From G020351775 sp039588335 (GTDB lineage Bacteria; Gemmatimonadota; Gemmatimonadetes; Gemmatimonadales; GWC2-71-9), in the NCBI GenBank assembly GCA_039588335.1, contig JBDGZZ010000162.1, positions 1 through 9,914 of the forward strand: a stretch of 9,914 nucleotides of DNA. Direction: 5' to 3'. Position numbers and translations under genes: made by a program. Positions within the stretch are counted from its first letter, which is position 1, and each line of letters opens with the position of its first letter. The notes under the pieces are model-generated. The model saw only the letters and a list, made by a program, of their open reading frames with translations, ran no database searches and was not told the origin of the DNA. Shown here one piece after another: positions 1 to 6,564 of the stretch.

Positions 1-1377
1 GAAACGACTCGGCAGGGCCGCGTCTCGCAGCCGATGTGGGAAGAGTTTTTGGCGCGCCTGCTCCGTATGCGTGGACAGACGGAGGTGGCCATCATACGAC
101 CGTTGTCACACTTCCCGCCGCTCATTGGCAAGCTCCATGAGAATGAGATTGGAGCCTGGCTGTGGACTGAGGACGAGATCGTACTCCTGGATCTCACGGG
201 AGCCGATCTTCGGAAGGTCATCCTGGAGGACGTGGGTGGGGAACTCGCGGTGAGTGGGCTGGACCGCTCGCAGTGGAAGATCCTGGGCCGGAGCATCGAG
301 GACCATGTTTACTATCGCGTGGCCACTACGGACGTGCTGTATGAAGGCGCCCGGTTCCGGGACTTTGCCAAGGCACGGCGCGTGCGGCGGCGCTTCCGCG
401 TCGAGCCCAACGGCGTCATTGTGTCGAGTAACGATGGAAGCGCGCTCACGATCAAGGACTTCGCTTTTGGGGAGCTGCGCCGACTCCGGGCATCTGCGCG
501 AGGGGACGATTACCTGGACTTGATGGCGTCCCTCGTGGCGCCTGATCCCCAATACGTCAGCCTCTTATCCGTGGCCTTTGACCAGCCGACATTGTGGCTA
601 TCGCTCAACGAGAACTACAATACCGGCGGGTACGGTGCCGTCCCCGAGAGTCGCGTAGCTTCCAACGATTCCTGGGTTGTCGGCCTGAGCGGACGCATGG
701 AGCTCGCTCGCGAGGGACGAACGTTCTCCACGGCGTTAGGCTTCGTGGTCGCATATGCGCGACAGAGTCAGACCCTACCGTCGGGAGACAAACAGACAAA
801 CGAATCGGCCGACAACTTCGAGATCGATTTCACAGTGCGGCCAAGAGGTGCGAGCGAGGCCGGCTCACGTGTGCGCCCGTTTCTGCGAGGCGTGTTCGAC
901 AGCGAATTCACCGCGACGACCGACCCGGTCACAGCGGAGAAGAATCCCCACCAACGAGCCGTTTGGGGCGTCGGCGGACTCCTCCTGCTACCGCAGCGAT
1001 ATTGGCGCCGAGTGGAAGCCGGCGCCGTGCTGCAAACCGACATTGGCCAGCCTGGAATCCAGTACGGTGTACAGATACGATCTGACCTGCACCGGCCAAT
1101 AGGTCCGAGTGGTCGGCTCGTCTACCGTTGGCGGAACGATGCGACCTATTTGCTCCCGTCTCCGCATGACACCGAGGCAGATCTCGCCCTGCGCTACCAC
1201 ATGATCAACGAACTCTTGTTGCCACTCGTGGACGAACTCTCGCTGTCCGTGGCAGCAGATCTGTTCTTCTACCAGGGCAAGGTCGAGACGACCAGCAGAC
1301 CAGGCGTGAGCCTACTGCTCCGGATCGGGCTGACATACGACCGGCTCTGGAAGCCCCGCTACCAACCGCTCTTCTGA
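1..1377 (+). CDS. Probable outer-membrane beta-barrel protein, 5' partial
   Basis: The frame is open from base 1 with no stop before the first ATG at 34, and no signal peptide follows that ATG, so the true start is probably left of the window. From ATG 34 there are 447 residues. The first ~180 are mixed and charged with no domain I recognise. From about residue 180 to the end there are many short amphipathic, strand-like segments (WVVGLSGRMELA, STALGFVVAYAR, FEIDFTVRP, VRPFLRGVF, SLSVAADLFFY, SLLLRIGLTYD) separated by polar loops. The protein ends in phenylalanine (RYQPLF), as is common for BAM-assembled outer-membrane barrels. An outer-membrane, structural or transport-like role is inferred from this pattern alone. 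No operon partner is visible: the next intact gene begins 500 bases downstream. I do not recognise the family; a soluble beta-rich protein is the main alternative. Confidence 0.6.
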   Translation, partial: ETTRQGRVSQPMWEEFLARLLRMRGQTEVAIIRPLSHFPPLIGKLHENEIGAWLWTEDEIVLLDLTGADLRKVILEDVGGELAVSGLDRSQWKILGRSIEDHVYYRVATTDVLYEGARFRDFAKARRVRRRFRVEPNGVIVSSNDGSALTIKDFAFGELRRLRASARGDDYLDLMASLVAPDPQYVSLLSVAFDQPTLWLSLNENYNTGGYGAVPESRVASNDSWVVGLSGRMELAREGRTFSTALGFVVAYARQSQTLPSGDKQTNESADNFEIDFTVRPRGASEAGSRVRPFLRGVFDSEFTATTDPVTAEKNPHQRAVWGVGGLLLLPQRYWRRVEAGAVLQTDIGQPGIQYGVQIRSDLHRPIGPSGRLVYRWRNDATYLLPSPHDTEADLALRYHMINELLLPLVDELSLSVAADLFFYQGKVETTSRPGVSLLLRIGLTYDRLWKPRYQPLF

Positions 1378-1524
1378 CAGTACCCCGGCTATTTCCCGCA
1401 CCAAAGCGCGCAGCTCATTGAGCGGGTAAAGCGCAGATGGGAGCAACTCGGCGGTGCCAACACTGCCCTGATCACCGATCGAACTTCAATGCCGTTAACC
1501 ATCCTGGCGAGAATCGGTCGCTGA

Positions 1525-1555
1525 CCATATAGTATTGTACTTTAGACATTTGGAG
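1525..1555 (+). promoter_or_regulatory. AT-rich promoter-like or operator-like patch upstream of the kinase remnant
   Basis: A sharp AT-rich island sits in otherwise GC-rich DNA. It contains TATAGT (1528-1533), which resembles a -10 box, and is followed by TATTGTACTTTAGACA. A GGAG at 1552-1555 lies 10 bases before the TTG that begins the kinase remnant, so promoter, ribosome-binding site and start codon of the lost gene may all be preserved. I see no good -35 box. It could instead be an operator for a repressor, or chance. Confidence 0.25.
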
Positions 1556-1565
1556 TCGCCCCAAG

Positions 1566-1682
1566 TTGACCGATCTCATTGCCCACCTACCTGCGGACCT
1601 AGCCTCCCGTTACTCCATCGAGCGCTAACTCGGTGAAGCCAGTATGCTCGCCGTGCGCAGTGGTGTTTGTGTCCCAGGCTGA
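1566..1682 (+). pseudogene. Remnant of a Ser/Thr kinase gene 5' end, stop-interrupted
   Basis: Read from TTG 1566 this gives LTDLIAHLPADLASRYSIER, a TAA stop at 1626-1628, then LGEASMLAV and a second stop at 1680-1682. It aligns with the first ~27 residues of the intact kinase 300 bases downstream (VTDRLKSALASRYTIER-PLGAGGMATV): the TD start, the ASRY-IER block, LG and the Met of the glycine-rich loop all fall in register apart from a short insertion. Similarity ends at the loop; the catalytic lysine and everything after it are gone. The glycine loop is degraded (GEASM instead of GAGGM). It keeps a GGAG ribosome-binding-like site 10 bases upstream. It is most likely a truncated paralogue or a recombination leftover, not a functional leader peptide, although a short translated leader cannot be excluded. 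Confidence 0.6.
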
Positions 1683-1866
1683 GAGCCCGCGCTCGGCAGC
1701 CAAGGTTGAAAGGTGTGTCCTTAACGACTCTTTTCTTGGCCGATCCCACTCTCTCAGGGCGGGACTGCCAACGGAGGCTGTCGAGATACTATGAGAAATG
1801 GCCTCGCTCCCCTCAGCACGACCCGAACCTTTCGCCGTGGACGTCGCCGATGAAGGCGGAAGGTGC

Positions 1867-1873
1867 AGGTGAG
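1867..1873 (+). promoter_or_regulatory. Ribosome-binding site favouring the GTG start at 1878
   Basis: AGGTGAG lies just upstream of GTG 1878, with 6 bases between AGGTG and the start codon. Two other in-frame GTG codons (1863 and 1869) exist. The one at 1863 has a poorer AAGG upstream and would add a five-residue extension (MQVSY) with no counterpart in the kinase remnant at 1566, which begins directly with TD. Confidence 0.5.
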
Positions 1874-1877
1874 CTAC

Positions 1878-4541
1878 GTGACTGACCGCCTGAAGTCGGC
1901 CCTAGCTTCCCGCTACACCATCGAGCGTCCACTCGGTGCCGGGGGCATGGCTACCGTCTACCTAGCCCACGACGTCAAACACGACCGCAAAGTCGCTGTA
2001 AAAGTGCTGCGTCCCGAACTCGCCGCGGTGCTCGGCGCCGATCGGTTTGTCCAAGAAATCAAGACCACCGCGAACCTACAGCACCCTCACATCTTGCCGT
2101 TGTTCGACTCCGGAGAAGCGGACGGGTTCCTGTACTACGTCATGCCGTACGTTGAGGGCGAGACCCTGCGCGACAAGCTCAATCGCGAAACGCAGCTTGG
2201 GATCGAAGAGGCCGTCAAGATCACTACAGAAGTCGCGGATGCGCTCGACTACGCGCATCGGCACAACGTGATCCATCGGGACATCAAGCCCGAAAACATC
2301 CTGCTGCACGACGGCCGACCGATGGTAGCGGATTTCGGGATCGCGTTAGCGGTAAGCGCGGCGGCAGGTGGGCGCATGACGGAAACCGGCCTCTCACTCG
2401 GCACGCCACACTACATGAGTCCGGAACAGGCGACAGCGGAGAAGGACCTGACCAATCGGTCGGACATCTACTCCCTGGGTGCAGTGCTCTACGAAATGTT
2501 GACAGGAAGCCCTCCGCACGTTGGCTCCACGGTACAGCAGATCATAATGAAGATTGTGACCGACGAAGCGCGACCGGTGACGGAGCTGCGGAAGTCGGTG
2601 CCGCCCAACGTGGCGGTTGCCGCCGGGAAGGCGCTGGAGAAGTTGCCGGCGGATCGGTTCGAGAACGCGATGGCGCTCGCGGATGCGCTCCACGCGAGTC
2701 ACGTGCCGTGGTCGTCTGCTGGCGCTGCGACAGTTGCCGGCCCGAACCCTCGACTTCGCCAACTGCAGAACTTCATCGGTTACGCGATCGTACTCGCGGT
2801 CGGTATTGCGTTGGGCCTGGTCGTTAGTCCGCGTGGCAGCAGTGGACCGGCCGTCTATGACGTTGGTCTCCCGGACACTGCCAAGCTTGCATTCACGAAG
2901 GGCGATCCGTTTGGAACCGGGTGGACTGCCTTTGTCGTCGCGCCGGACGAAGAGTTCGTTGTGTACATCGCAGACGCAGATCCCAGCACGATGCTGTGGT
3001 ACCGCAGTCTCATCGACGACACGACGTACCCGATTCCCGGCACCGAGGGCGCGTATCAACTCTTCCTGTCTCCTGACGGGAGCGAAGTGGCGTTCCTGGC
3101 CGGCGATCGATTGCGCAAGGTAGCGTTGGATGAAGCCGGCGTCTTCAACCTGACGCAGACCGACAGTCCTTATGGCGGGCACTGGTTGCCTGATGGTCGC
3201 TTGTTGCTTGCGGATTCTAACGGGAGCACGCTGAACACCATAGACGTCAGCACGGGTGCGCCATCAACGGTCCGTGTGCGTTCCGGCGAAGCAGCATGGG
3301 CCTGCCAGATGCCGTACGCCATTACAAAGCGCGGGTACGTGCTCTGCACGGAAGGCGCATTTGGTCTAACGGTTGCGGTAGATCTTCAGACCGGAGCGGC
3401 CCAGCGGATACGATACAAGGCAGACCTTGGGACGGCTGCCGCTAACGCCCCGATACTTGGTTCAGCGCCTCAGGTCGTCGAGGACCGCTACCTTCTGTAC
3501 CTCTCACCCGAAGGCTACCTCTACGGAGCGCCATTCGATCTCGAAACACTGACTGTCGGACGTTCGGCTGTGGTGTTTCGCGGTGTGCGACGGGAGGGCC
3601 TCGCGGGCGCTGGCCAGTACGCCGTGACGCCACCCGGCACACTGGTGTATGCGCCCGGTGGGAACGTCGCGGCCGGTCAGCTCGTCAAGAAACGCGGTGC
3701 AGAACAGTTGGAGATCCTTCCAATTCCGCGCACGACGATCGTCCAATTCGATATCAACAGAGACGAGACCGCCATGGCGGTCGTGGTGCAGACCGTGAGT
3801 GGGCAGGAGCTGTGGACCTACGACCTGCGAACCGGCGACCCTGAACGATTGCTCTCTGGGTTCCTCATACAAGAACCGCGATGGAGCCCGAACGGCGACC
3901 GCTTGATGTTCCAGTTGCAGTCACAGTACGAAGATCCACTGGTGACATTGTCGATCGACACCCGGCTCCCGGCGGAAAGGGATACGGTGACAGTGGTCTC
4001 AATGATGACGTCACAGTATTTCGCGGACGATGTCGTGCTTGGGATCACTGTGGGCGGCGAACTCGTTGGGATCGTCGTGGTCGATCCCACGCGCACCCCG
4101 CCAGTCGTCGATACGCTCGTCATCACGGAGGCGAGACCCACCCGCCCAGCGCTCTCTCCTGACCGTCGATGGCTCGCCTACATGCTCGTGGGCCGAGGCC
4201 GGGATGGCGTCTACATCGAGCGCTACCCGCGGTCCGGTCGCTCCTACAAGGTTTCGCTCGAAGGCGCATTCGATCCGTTGTGGCTCAGCCCGACGGAGCT
4301 GACGTATCGGGTTGGATCGGTATGGTACAAGGTGAGTGTATCGAGTGATGGGCCTGCGCGGCCTCGAGAGTGGTTCAGCGATCCACAGTTCATCGATACC
4401 TGGTTGCGTTCTCAGGTACAGACGGCAGATGGAAGCGTCGTGTACCTCAGAGGCGGGGGACAGAGTACAGCATCGTATCTCCGCGTCGTGCAAAATTGGG
4501 CAGAACAGATGAAGGCGGTAGTGGACGAAGCGAACCGGTAA
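1878..4541 (+). CDS. Receptor-type Ser/Thr protein kinase with extracytoplasmic beta-propeller
   Basis: This is a PknB-like (Hanks-type) kinase of 887 residues that phosphorylates Ser/Thr on cytoplasmic targets. Visible motifs, numbered from GTG 1878: glycine loop LGAGGMATVY (19-28), VAVKV with catalytic Lys42, helix-C Glu60, HRDIKPEN with Asp135 and Asn140, DFG 152-154, an activation segment with TET (168-170) and SPE 181-183. The kinase domain ends near residue 265. One hydrophobic segment (about 299-316, FIGYAIVLAVGIALGLVV) spans the inner membrane. The remaining ~570 residues would lie in the periplasm and show TolB/PD40-like propeller blades (LSPDGSEVAFLAGD, GGHWLPDGRLLLAD, PRWSPNGDRLMFQ, ALSPDRRWLAYM). 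The layout is that of a one-pass sensor kinase; the signal is unknown and no PASTA or TPR domain is present. All catalytic residues look intact. The start could also be GTG 1863, which adds five residues. It stands alone between two degenerate gaps that each hold a kinase 5' remnant. Confidence 0.93.
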   Translation: MTDRLKSALASRYTIERPLGAGGMATVYLAHDVKHDRKVAVKVLRPELAAVLGADRFVQEIKTTANLQHPHILPLFDSGEADGFLYYVMPYVEGETLRDKLNRETQLGIEEAVKITTEVADALDYAHRHNVIHRDIKPENILLHDGRPMVADFGIALAVSAAAGGRMTETGLSLGTPHYMSPEQATAEKDLTNRSDIYSLGAVLYEMLTGSPPHVGSTVQQIIMKIVTDEARPVTELRKSVPPNVAVAAGKALEKLPADRFENAMALADALHASHVPWSSAGAATVAGPNPRLRQLQNFIGYAIVLAVGIALGLVVSPRGSSGPAVYDVGLPDTAKLAFTKGDPFGTGWTAFVVAPDEEFVVYIADADPSTMLWYRSLIDDTTYPIPGTEGAYQLFLSPDGSEVAFLAGDRLRKVALDEAGVFNLTQTDSPYGGHWLPDGRLLLADSNGSTLNTIDVSTGAPSTVRVRSGEAAWACQMPYAITKRGYVLCTEGAFGLTVAVDLQTGAAQRIRYKADLGTAAANAPILGSAPQVVEDRYLLYLSPEGYLYGAPFDLETLTVGRSAVVFRGVRREGLAGAGQYAVTPPGTLVYAPGGNVAAGQLVKKRGAEQLEILPIPRTTIVQFDINRDETAMAVVVQTVSGQELWTYDLRTGDPERLLSGFLIQEPRWSPNGDRLMFQLQSQYEDPLVTLSIDTRLPAERDTVTVVSMMTSQYFADDVVLGITVGGELVGIVVVDPTRTPPVVDTLVITEARPTRPALSPDRRWLAYMLVGRGRDGVYIERYPRSGRSYKVSLEGAFDPLWLSPTELTYRVGSVWYKVSVSSDGPARPREWFSDPQFIDTWLRSQVQTADGSVVYLRGGGQSTASYLRVVQNWAEQMKAVVDEANR

Positions 4542-4646
4542 ACGGCCTCTCATCAGTACTCGCGATGCTTTGGAGGCAGAATGTGGGAGCCCCTCGCGTC
4601 GCTGGTGGCATTCGCCAGACCACCCCGCGAATAGTACGTTGTTTGG

Positions 4647-4754
4647 ATGTAGGTAGACCGCGGCCATGCGACCTTCCCCGAGACGGCTCTCGACGGTGTA
4701 GCGGTCAACGAGAGCGGTTAAGAGGCGGGCGGGAATCTCGAACATGGTCGGCAT
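4647..4754 (-). pseudogene. Remnant of a Ser/Thr kinase gene 5' end, inverted
   Basis: Read on the minus strand from ATG 4754 (or ATG 4745) the product starts MPTMFEIPARLLTALVDRYT, then VESRLGEGRMAAVYLH. The LLTALVDRYTVESRLGEGRMAAVYL part matches the N-terminus typical of this kinase family and of the intact neighbour (SALASRYTIERPLGAGGMATVYL). After VYLH similarity stops: no HD-KHDRKVAVKV block or catalytic lysine follows, and the open frame simply continues antisense into the intact kinase gene. It is therefore a head-only fragment of a different kinase gene in opposite orientation. The glycine loop is still mostly intact (GEGRM), suggesting less decay than the plus-strand remnant at 1566. 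A functional short peptide is unlikely. Confidence 0.6.
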
Positions 4755-4778
4755 AGATAGGATTCAGAACTCGACCTC

Positions 4779-4787
4779 GGGGGGGGG
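4779..4787. repeat. Homopolymer of nine G
   Basis: Nine consecutive G lie about 90 bases before the permease start and outside any supported coding region. Such runs are prone to length change by slipped-strand mispairing. Confidence 0.8.
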
Positions 4788-4811
4788 CGGAGCATTCGAG
4801 CAATCGACCTC

Positions 4812-4846
4812 ACCCTGTACTCTGCACCCTGTACCCTGTACCCTAT
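4812..4846. repeat. 7-bp tandem repeat, five units (ACCCTGT)
   Basis: There are five consecutive 7-mers: ACCCTGT, ACTCTGC, ACCCTGT, ACCCTGT, ACCCTAT. Three are identical and two differ at two or one positions. The array ends 30 bases before the permease GTG, so it probably lies in that gene's promoter or leader region. Each unit contains GTAC or a variant at its junction, so the array also reads as spaced half-sites. I do not know its role. Confidence 0.75.
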
Positions 4847-4876
4847 CAAGGCATCCAAGAGGCGTGGATCTCGAAA

Positions 4877-6187
4877 GTGACATCTCGTCTTCGTCGCGAG
4901 GTGGGCTTGCCCGGCGCGGTACTGCTGGGGCTCGGCTCCATTCTCGGAACCGGTGTCTTTGTGAGTGTTGGTATCGCCACCGACATAGCCGGTCCGGCAG
5001 TGGTACTGGCCATCGTTGTGGCCGCGCTGGTTGCCACTTGCAACGCACTCTCCAGCGCACAGCTCGCAGCCAGCAATCCTGTGAGCGGGGGCACCTATGA
5101 GTACGGGTACAGTTATCTCACACCGCTGTTCGGCTTTTCCGCCGGATGGCTCTTCCTTTGCGCGAAATCCGCATCGGCCGCGGCAGCCGCACTAGGATTC
5201 TCGGCATACACGCTCAACGCCTTGGGAGTTACGTCCGGCGAGTTCCGCACTCCAGTGTCTCTTCTTGCCGTTGTAGGCATCACCGCATTGGTGATTTGGG
5301 GCATGAGGAGATCCAACCAAGTGAACTCGATCGTGGTATCGATTACGATACTCGCCCTTATCGCATTCGTAGTGGGAGGCTTGCCACTGTTGATGTCGGA
5401 CGGTGCGGAGAACCTGCAGCCGTTCATTAAGAGTGACTCCGGTAGCAGTGGGGGTGCCACGCGCGCACTGCTACATGCCACCGCACTCATGTTCGTTGCC
5501 TACACAGGGTACGGGCGCGTCGCGACACTAGGCGAGGAGATCAAAGATCCAAAGCACAACATCCCCAAGGCCATCGTCCTCACATTGTTGGTGTCTCTGG
5601 TTATTTACGTCACAGTGGGGGCAGTGGGCGTTGGCTCCGTAGGCACCGCTACCCTTGCTGCAGCGACCGATGAGGCAGCAGCACCGCTGGAAGTTGTCGC
5701 GCGAGAGTACGGCGTGAGGGGTTTGCCTGAGTTCATCGCCATCGGTGCGGTGACGGCGATGCTCGGCGTGCTGTTGAACCTGATCCTCGGATTGTCGCGG
5801 GTGGTGCTGGCGATGGCTCGGCGCGGCGACATGCCCGCGACCTTTGCACGGCTGGGCACGGCGAACGCCACTCCTGGCGCAGCTGTGCTGCTCACCGGCG
5901 TAGTGGTCGGGGCGATCGTTTTGATCGGCGACATTCGTGCAGCCTGGTCATTCAGTGCATTCACTGTGCTCATCTACTACGCAGTCACCAACCTCGCGGC
6001 CCTCGCCATGCCGGCGAACGAGCGGTTGTACCCGCGCGGCGTCTCAATCGCAGGCCTGATCGCATGCCTGCTACTGGCTTTCTTCGTGGAGCGGTCGATC
6101 TGGCTGGTCGGCTTGGGTGTGTTGGGCACCGGGTTGGTTTGGCACATGGTGGCGCAACTCCGGCTTCACGGCAGGCAGGATAGTTGA
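4877..6187 (+). CDS. APC-superfamily amino-acid permease
   Basis: This 436-residue protein would sit in the inner membrane and import amino acids or related amines, by proton symport or exchange. Twelve hydrophobic segments are visible, at roughly 12-34, 38-60, 84-113, 125-142, 150-173, 196-212, 231-254, 282-312, 335-351, 355-378, 388-404 and 407-424, with both ends polar. Segment 1 carries the unwound substrate-site motif GSILGTG (20-26), and the loop after segment 6 has GYGRVATLGEEIKDPKHNIP (211-230), the hallmark of APC transporters such as the YfnA/CAT-type group. Length fits the family. The start is GTG 4877, chosen because the family's short R/K-rich N-terminus (RLRREVGLPGA) follows it; its ribosome-binding site is weak (AGAGG 14 bases upstream), and no other ATG, GTG or TTG lies in frame back to the stop at 4754. 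The substrate cannot be read from sequence, and no dedicated partner gene adjoins it. The simple repeats just upstream could affect its expression. Confidence 0.92.
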   Translation: MTSRLRREVGLPGAVLLGLGSILGTGVFVSVGIATDIAGPAVVLAIVVAALVATCNALSSAQLAASNPVSGGTYEYGYSYLTPLFGFSAGWLFLCAKSASAAAAALGFSAYTLNALGVTSGEFRTPVSLLAVVGITALVIWGMRRSNQVNSIVVSITILALIAFVVGGLPLLMSDGAENLQPFIKSDSGSSGGATRALLHATALMFVAYTGYGRVATLGEEIKDPKHNIPKAIVLTLLVSLVIYVTVGAVGVGSVGTATLAAATDEAAAPLEVVAREYGVRGLPEFIAIGAVTAMLGVLLNLILGLSRVVLAMARRGDMPATFARLGTANATPGAAVLLTGVVVGAIVLIGDIRAAWSFSAFTVLIYYAVTNLAALAMPANERLYPRGVSIAGLIACLLLAFFVERSIWLVGLGVLGTGLVWHMVAQLRLHGRQDS

Positions 6188-6211
6188 GAGGCGAAGGCTC
6201 TCCCAGGCCCT

Positions 6212-6325
6212 CTATTCACTCCCCGCGTTTGGCCGGTCGCTATTGGCAATCAGACGGGCGATCTTCCAAGAACCGTCAGGCTGGCGCCTCAAGATGAAGA
6301 TGGAGTCACCGGAGTCCTCGATCGG
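6212..6325 (-). pseudogene. C-terminal remnant of a SnoaL-like/DUF4440 protein
   Basis: On the minus strand, 37 codons ending in TAG (6212-6214) encode PIEDSGDSIFILRRQPDGSW followed by KIARLIANSDRPNAGSE. The block RRQPDGSWKIARLIANSDRP closely resembles the last beta-strands of SnoaL-like/DUF4440 (NTF2-fold) proteins, which typically end '...LRRQPDGSWKI...NSDRP'. Upstream of PIEDSG (above 6325) the frame no longer looks like this fold, so the first ~80-100 residues expected for the family are missing. It lies antisense to the poor front part of the small ORF annotated at 6294, and its break point coincides with the start of the TPR remnant there. The family call rests on recognition of this short motif only. 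Confidence 0.5.
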
Positions 6326-6545
6326 ACAATGGGAGGAGCGGTGGAGTCGAGGAGACGAGATCGCCTGGAACATCGCAGCGATCTATGCCGGGCTAGACGA
6401 ACGCGAGCAGGCTTTGGATTGGCTGGAGAAGGCTTATGAGGAGCAATACCCCTTGTTACTGCATATTAACGTCGATCCCCAGCTCGATGACCTGCGCTCA
6501 GAGCCACGCTTTCAGGCCCTGCTTCGGAAAATGGAGTTGTACTAG
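6294..6545 (+). CDS. Small TPR ORF, probably the 3' end of a lost TPR (kinase-type) gene
   Basis: The ORF is open from inside the permease gene, but only its last ~64 residues look real (from about 6354): GDEIAWNIAAIYAGLDEREQ, then ALDWLEKAYEEQYPLLLHIN, then VDPQLDDLRSEPRFQALLRK and MELY. This is one TPR followed by the D-LRS-PRF-LLR-M ending seen at the C-termini of TPR proteins, often TPR-bearing Ser/Thr kinases or regulators in this type of genome. ATG 6294 or 6300 could start an 83- or 81-residue protein, but neither has a convincing ribosome-binding site, and residues before the TPR overlap the antisense DUF4440-like remnant and resemble nothing. I read it as a truncated gene end whose head is missing. 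Expression as a small protein is possible but unsupported. It converges with the S41 peptidase gene 19 bases away. Confidence 0.45.
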   Translation: MKMESPESSIGQWEERWSRGDEIAWNIAAIYAGLDEREQALDWLEKAYEEQYPLLLHINVDPQLDDLRSEPRFQALLRKMELY

Positions 6546-6564
6546 AGAGCGCCCGCGACCCGGT

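Larger units (their letters stand above)
1378..1862. other. Gene-poor gap with decayed sequence
   Basis: These 485 bases carry no intact gene I can defend. Directly after the upstream stop codon the same frame stays open from 1378 to a TGA at 1519-1521 and encodes a protein-like stretch (YPGYFPHQSAQLIERVKRRW... then ...ITDRTSMPLTILARIGR), which may be a leftover gene tail that I cannot assign. An AT-rich promoter-like patch follows near 1525-1550, then a broken kinase 5' end at 1566-1682. From 1683 to 1862 I see nothing convincing; a short ORF starting at 1667 has no recognisable product. Confidence 0.5.
4542..4876. other. Gap between kinase and permease: remnant and simple repeats
   Basis: The gap contains no intact gene. 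It holds a minus-strand kinase 5' remnant (4647-4754), a run of nine G (4779-4787) and a 7-bp tandem repeat (4812-4846) close to the permease start. A GC hairpin can be drawn around 4600-4623 (GGTGG...CCACC with a small TGGC/GCCA inner stem), but it lacks a T-rich tail, so I do not call it a terminator. ORFs crossing this gap on either strand overlap real genes and are not supported. Confidence 0.5.

Noticed and set aside
594..1085. Plus-strand ORF of 163 codons in another frame
   Set aside because: It lies inside the barrel-protein gene, is Arg-rich and shows a composition typical of an out-of-frame shadow.
1787..1792. TACTAT as a -10 box for the intact kinase
   Set aside because: It matches only 4 of 6 consensus bases and has no acceptable -35 box 16-18 bases upstream.
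1667..1885. Short plus-strand ORF before the kinase
   Set aside because: There is no ribosome-binding site or recognisable product, and it overlaps the kinase start.
2394..3182. Minus-strand ORF of 262 codons
   Set aside because: It is entirely antisense to the kinase gene, Arg-rich and without recognisable motifs.
4011..4646. Long minus-strand ORF continuing from the kinase head remnant
   Set aside because: Beyond the ~36-residue kinase-like head it runs antisense to the well-supported plus-strand kinase and has no protein-like features; it is open by chance in GC-rich DNA.
6186..6202. GAGAG/CTCTC hairpin at the permease stop codon
   Set aside because: The stem is only 5 bp and overlaps the stop codon, with no T-tract after it; too weak to call a terminator.
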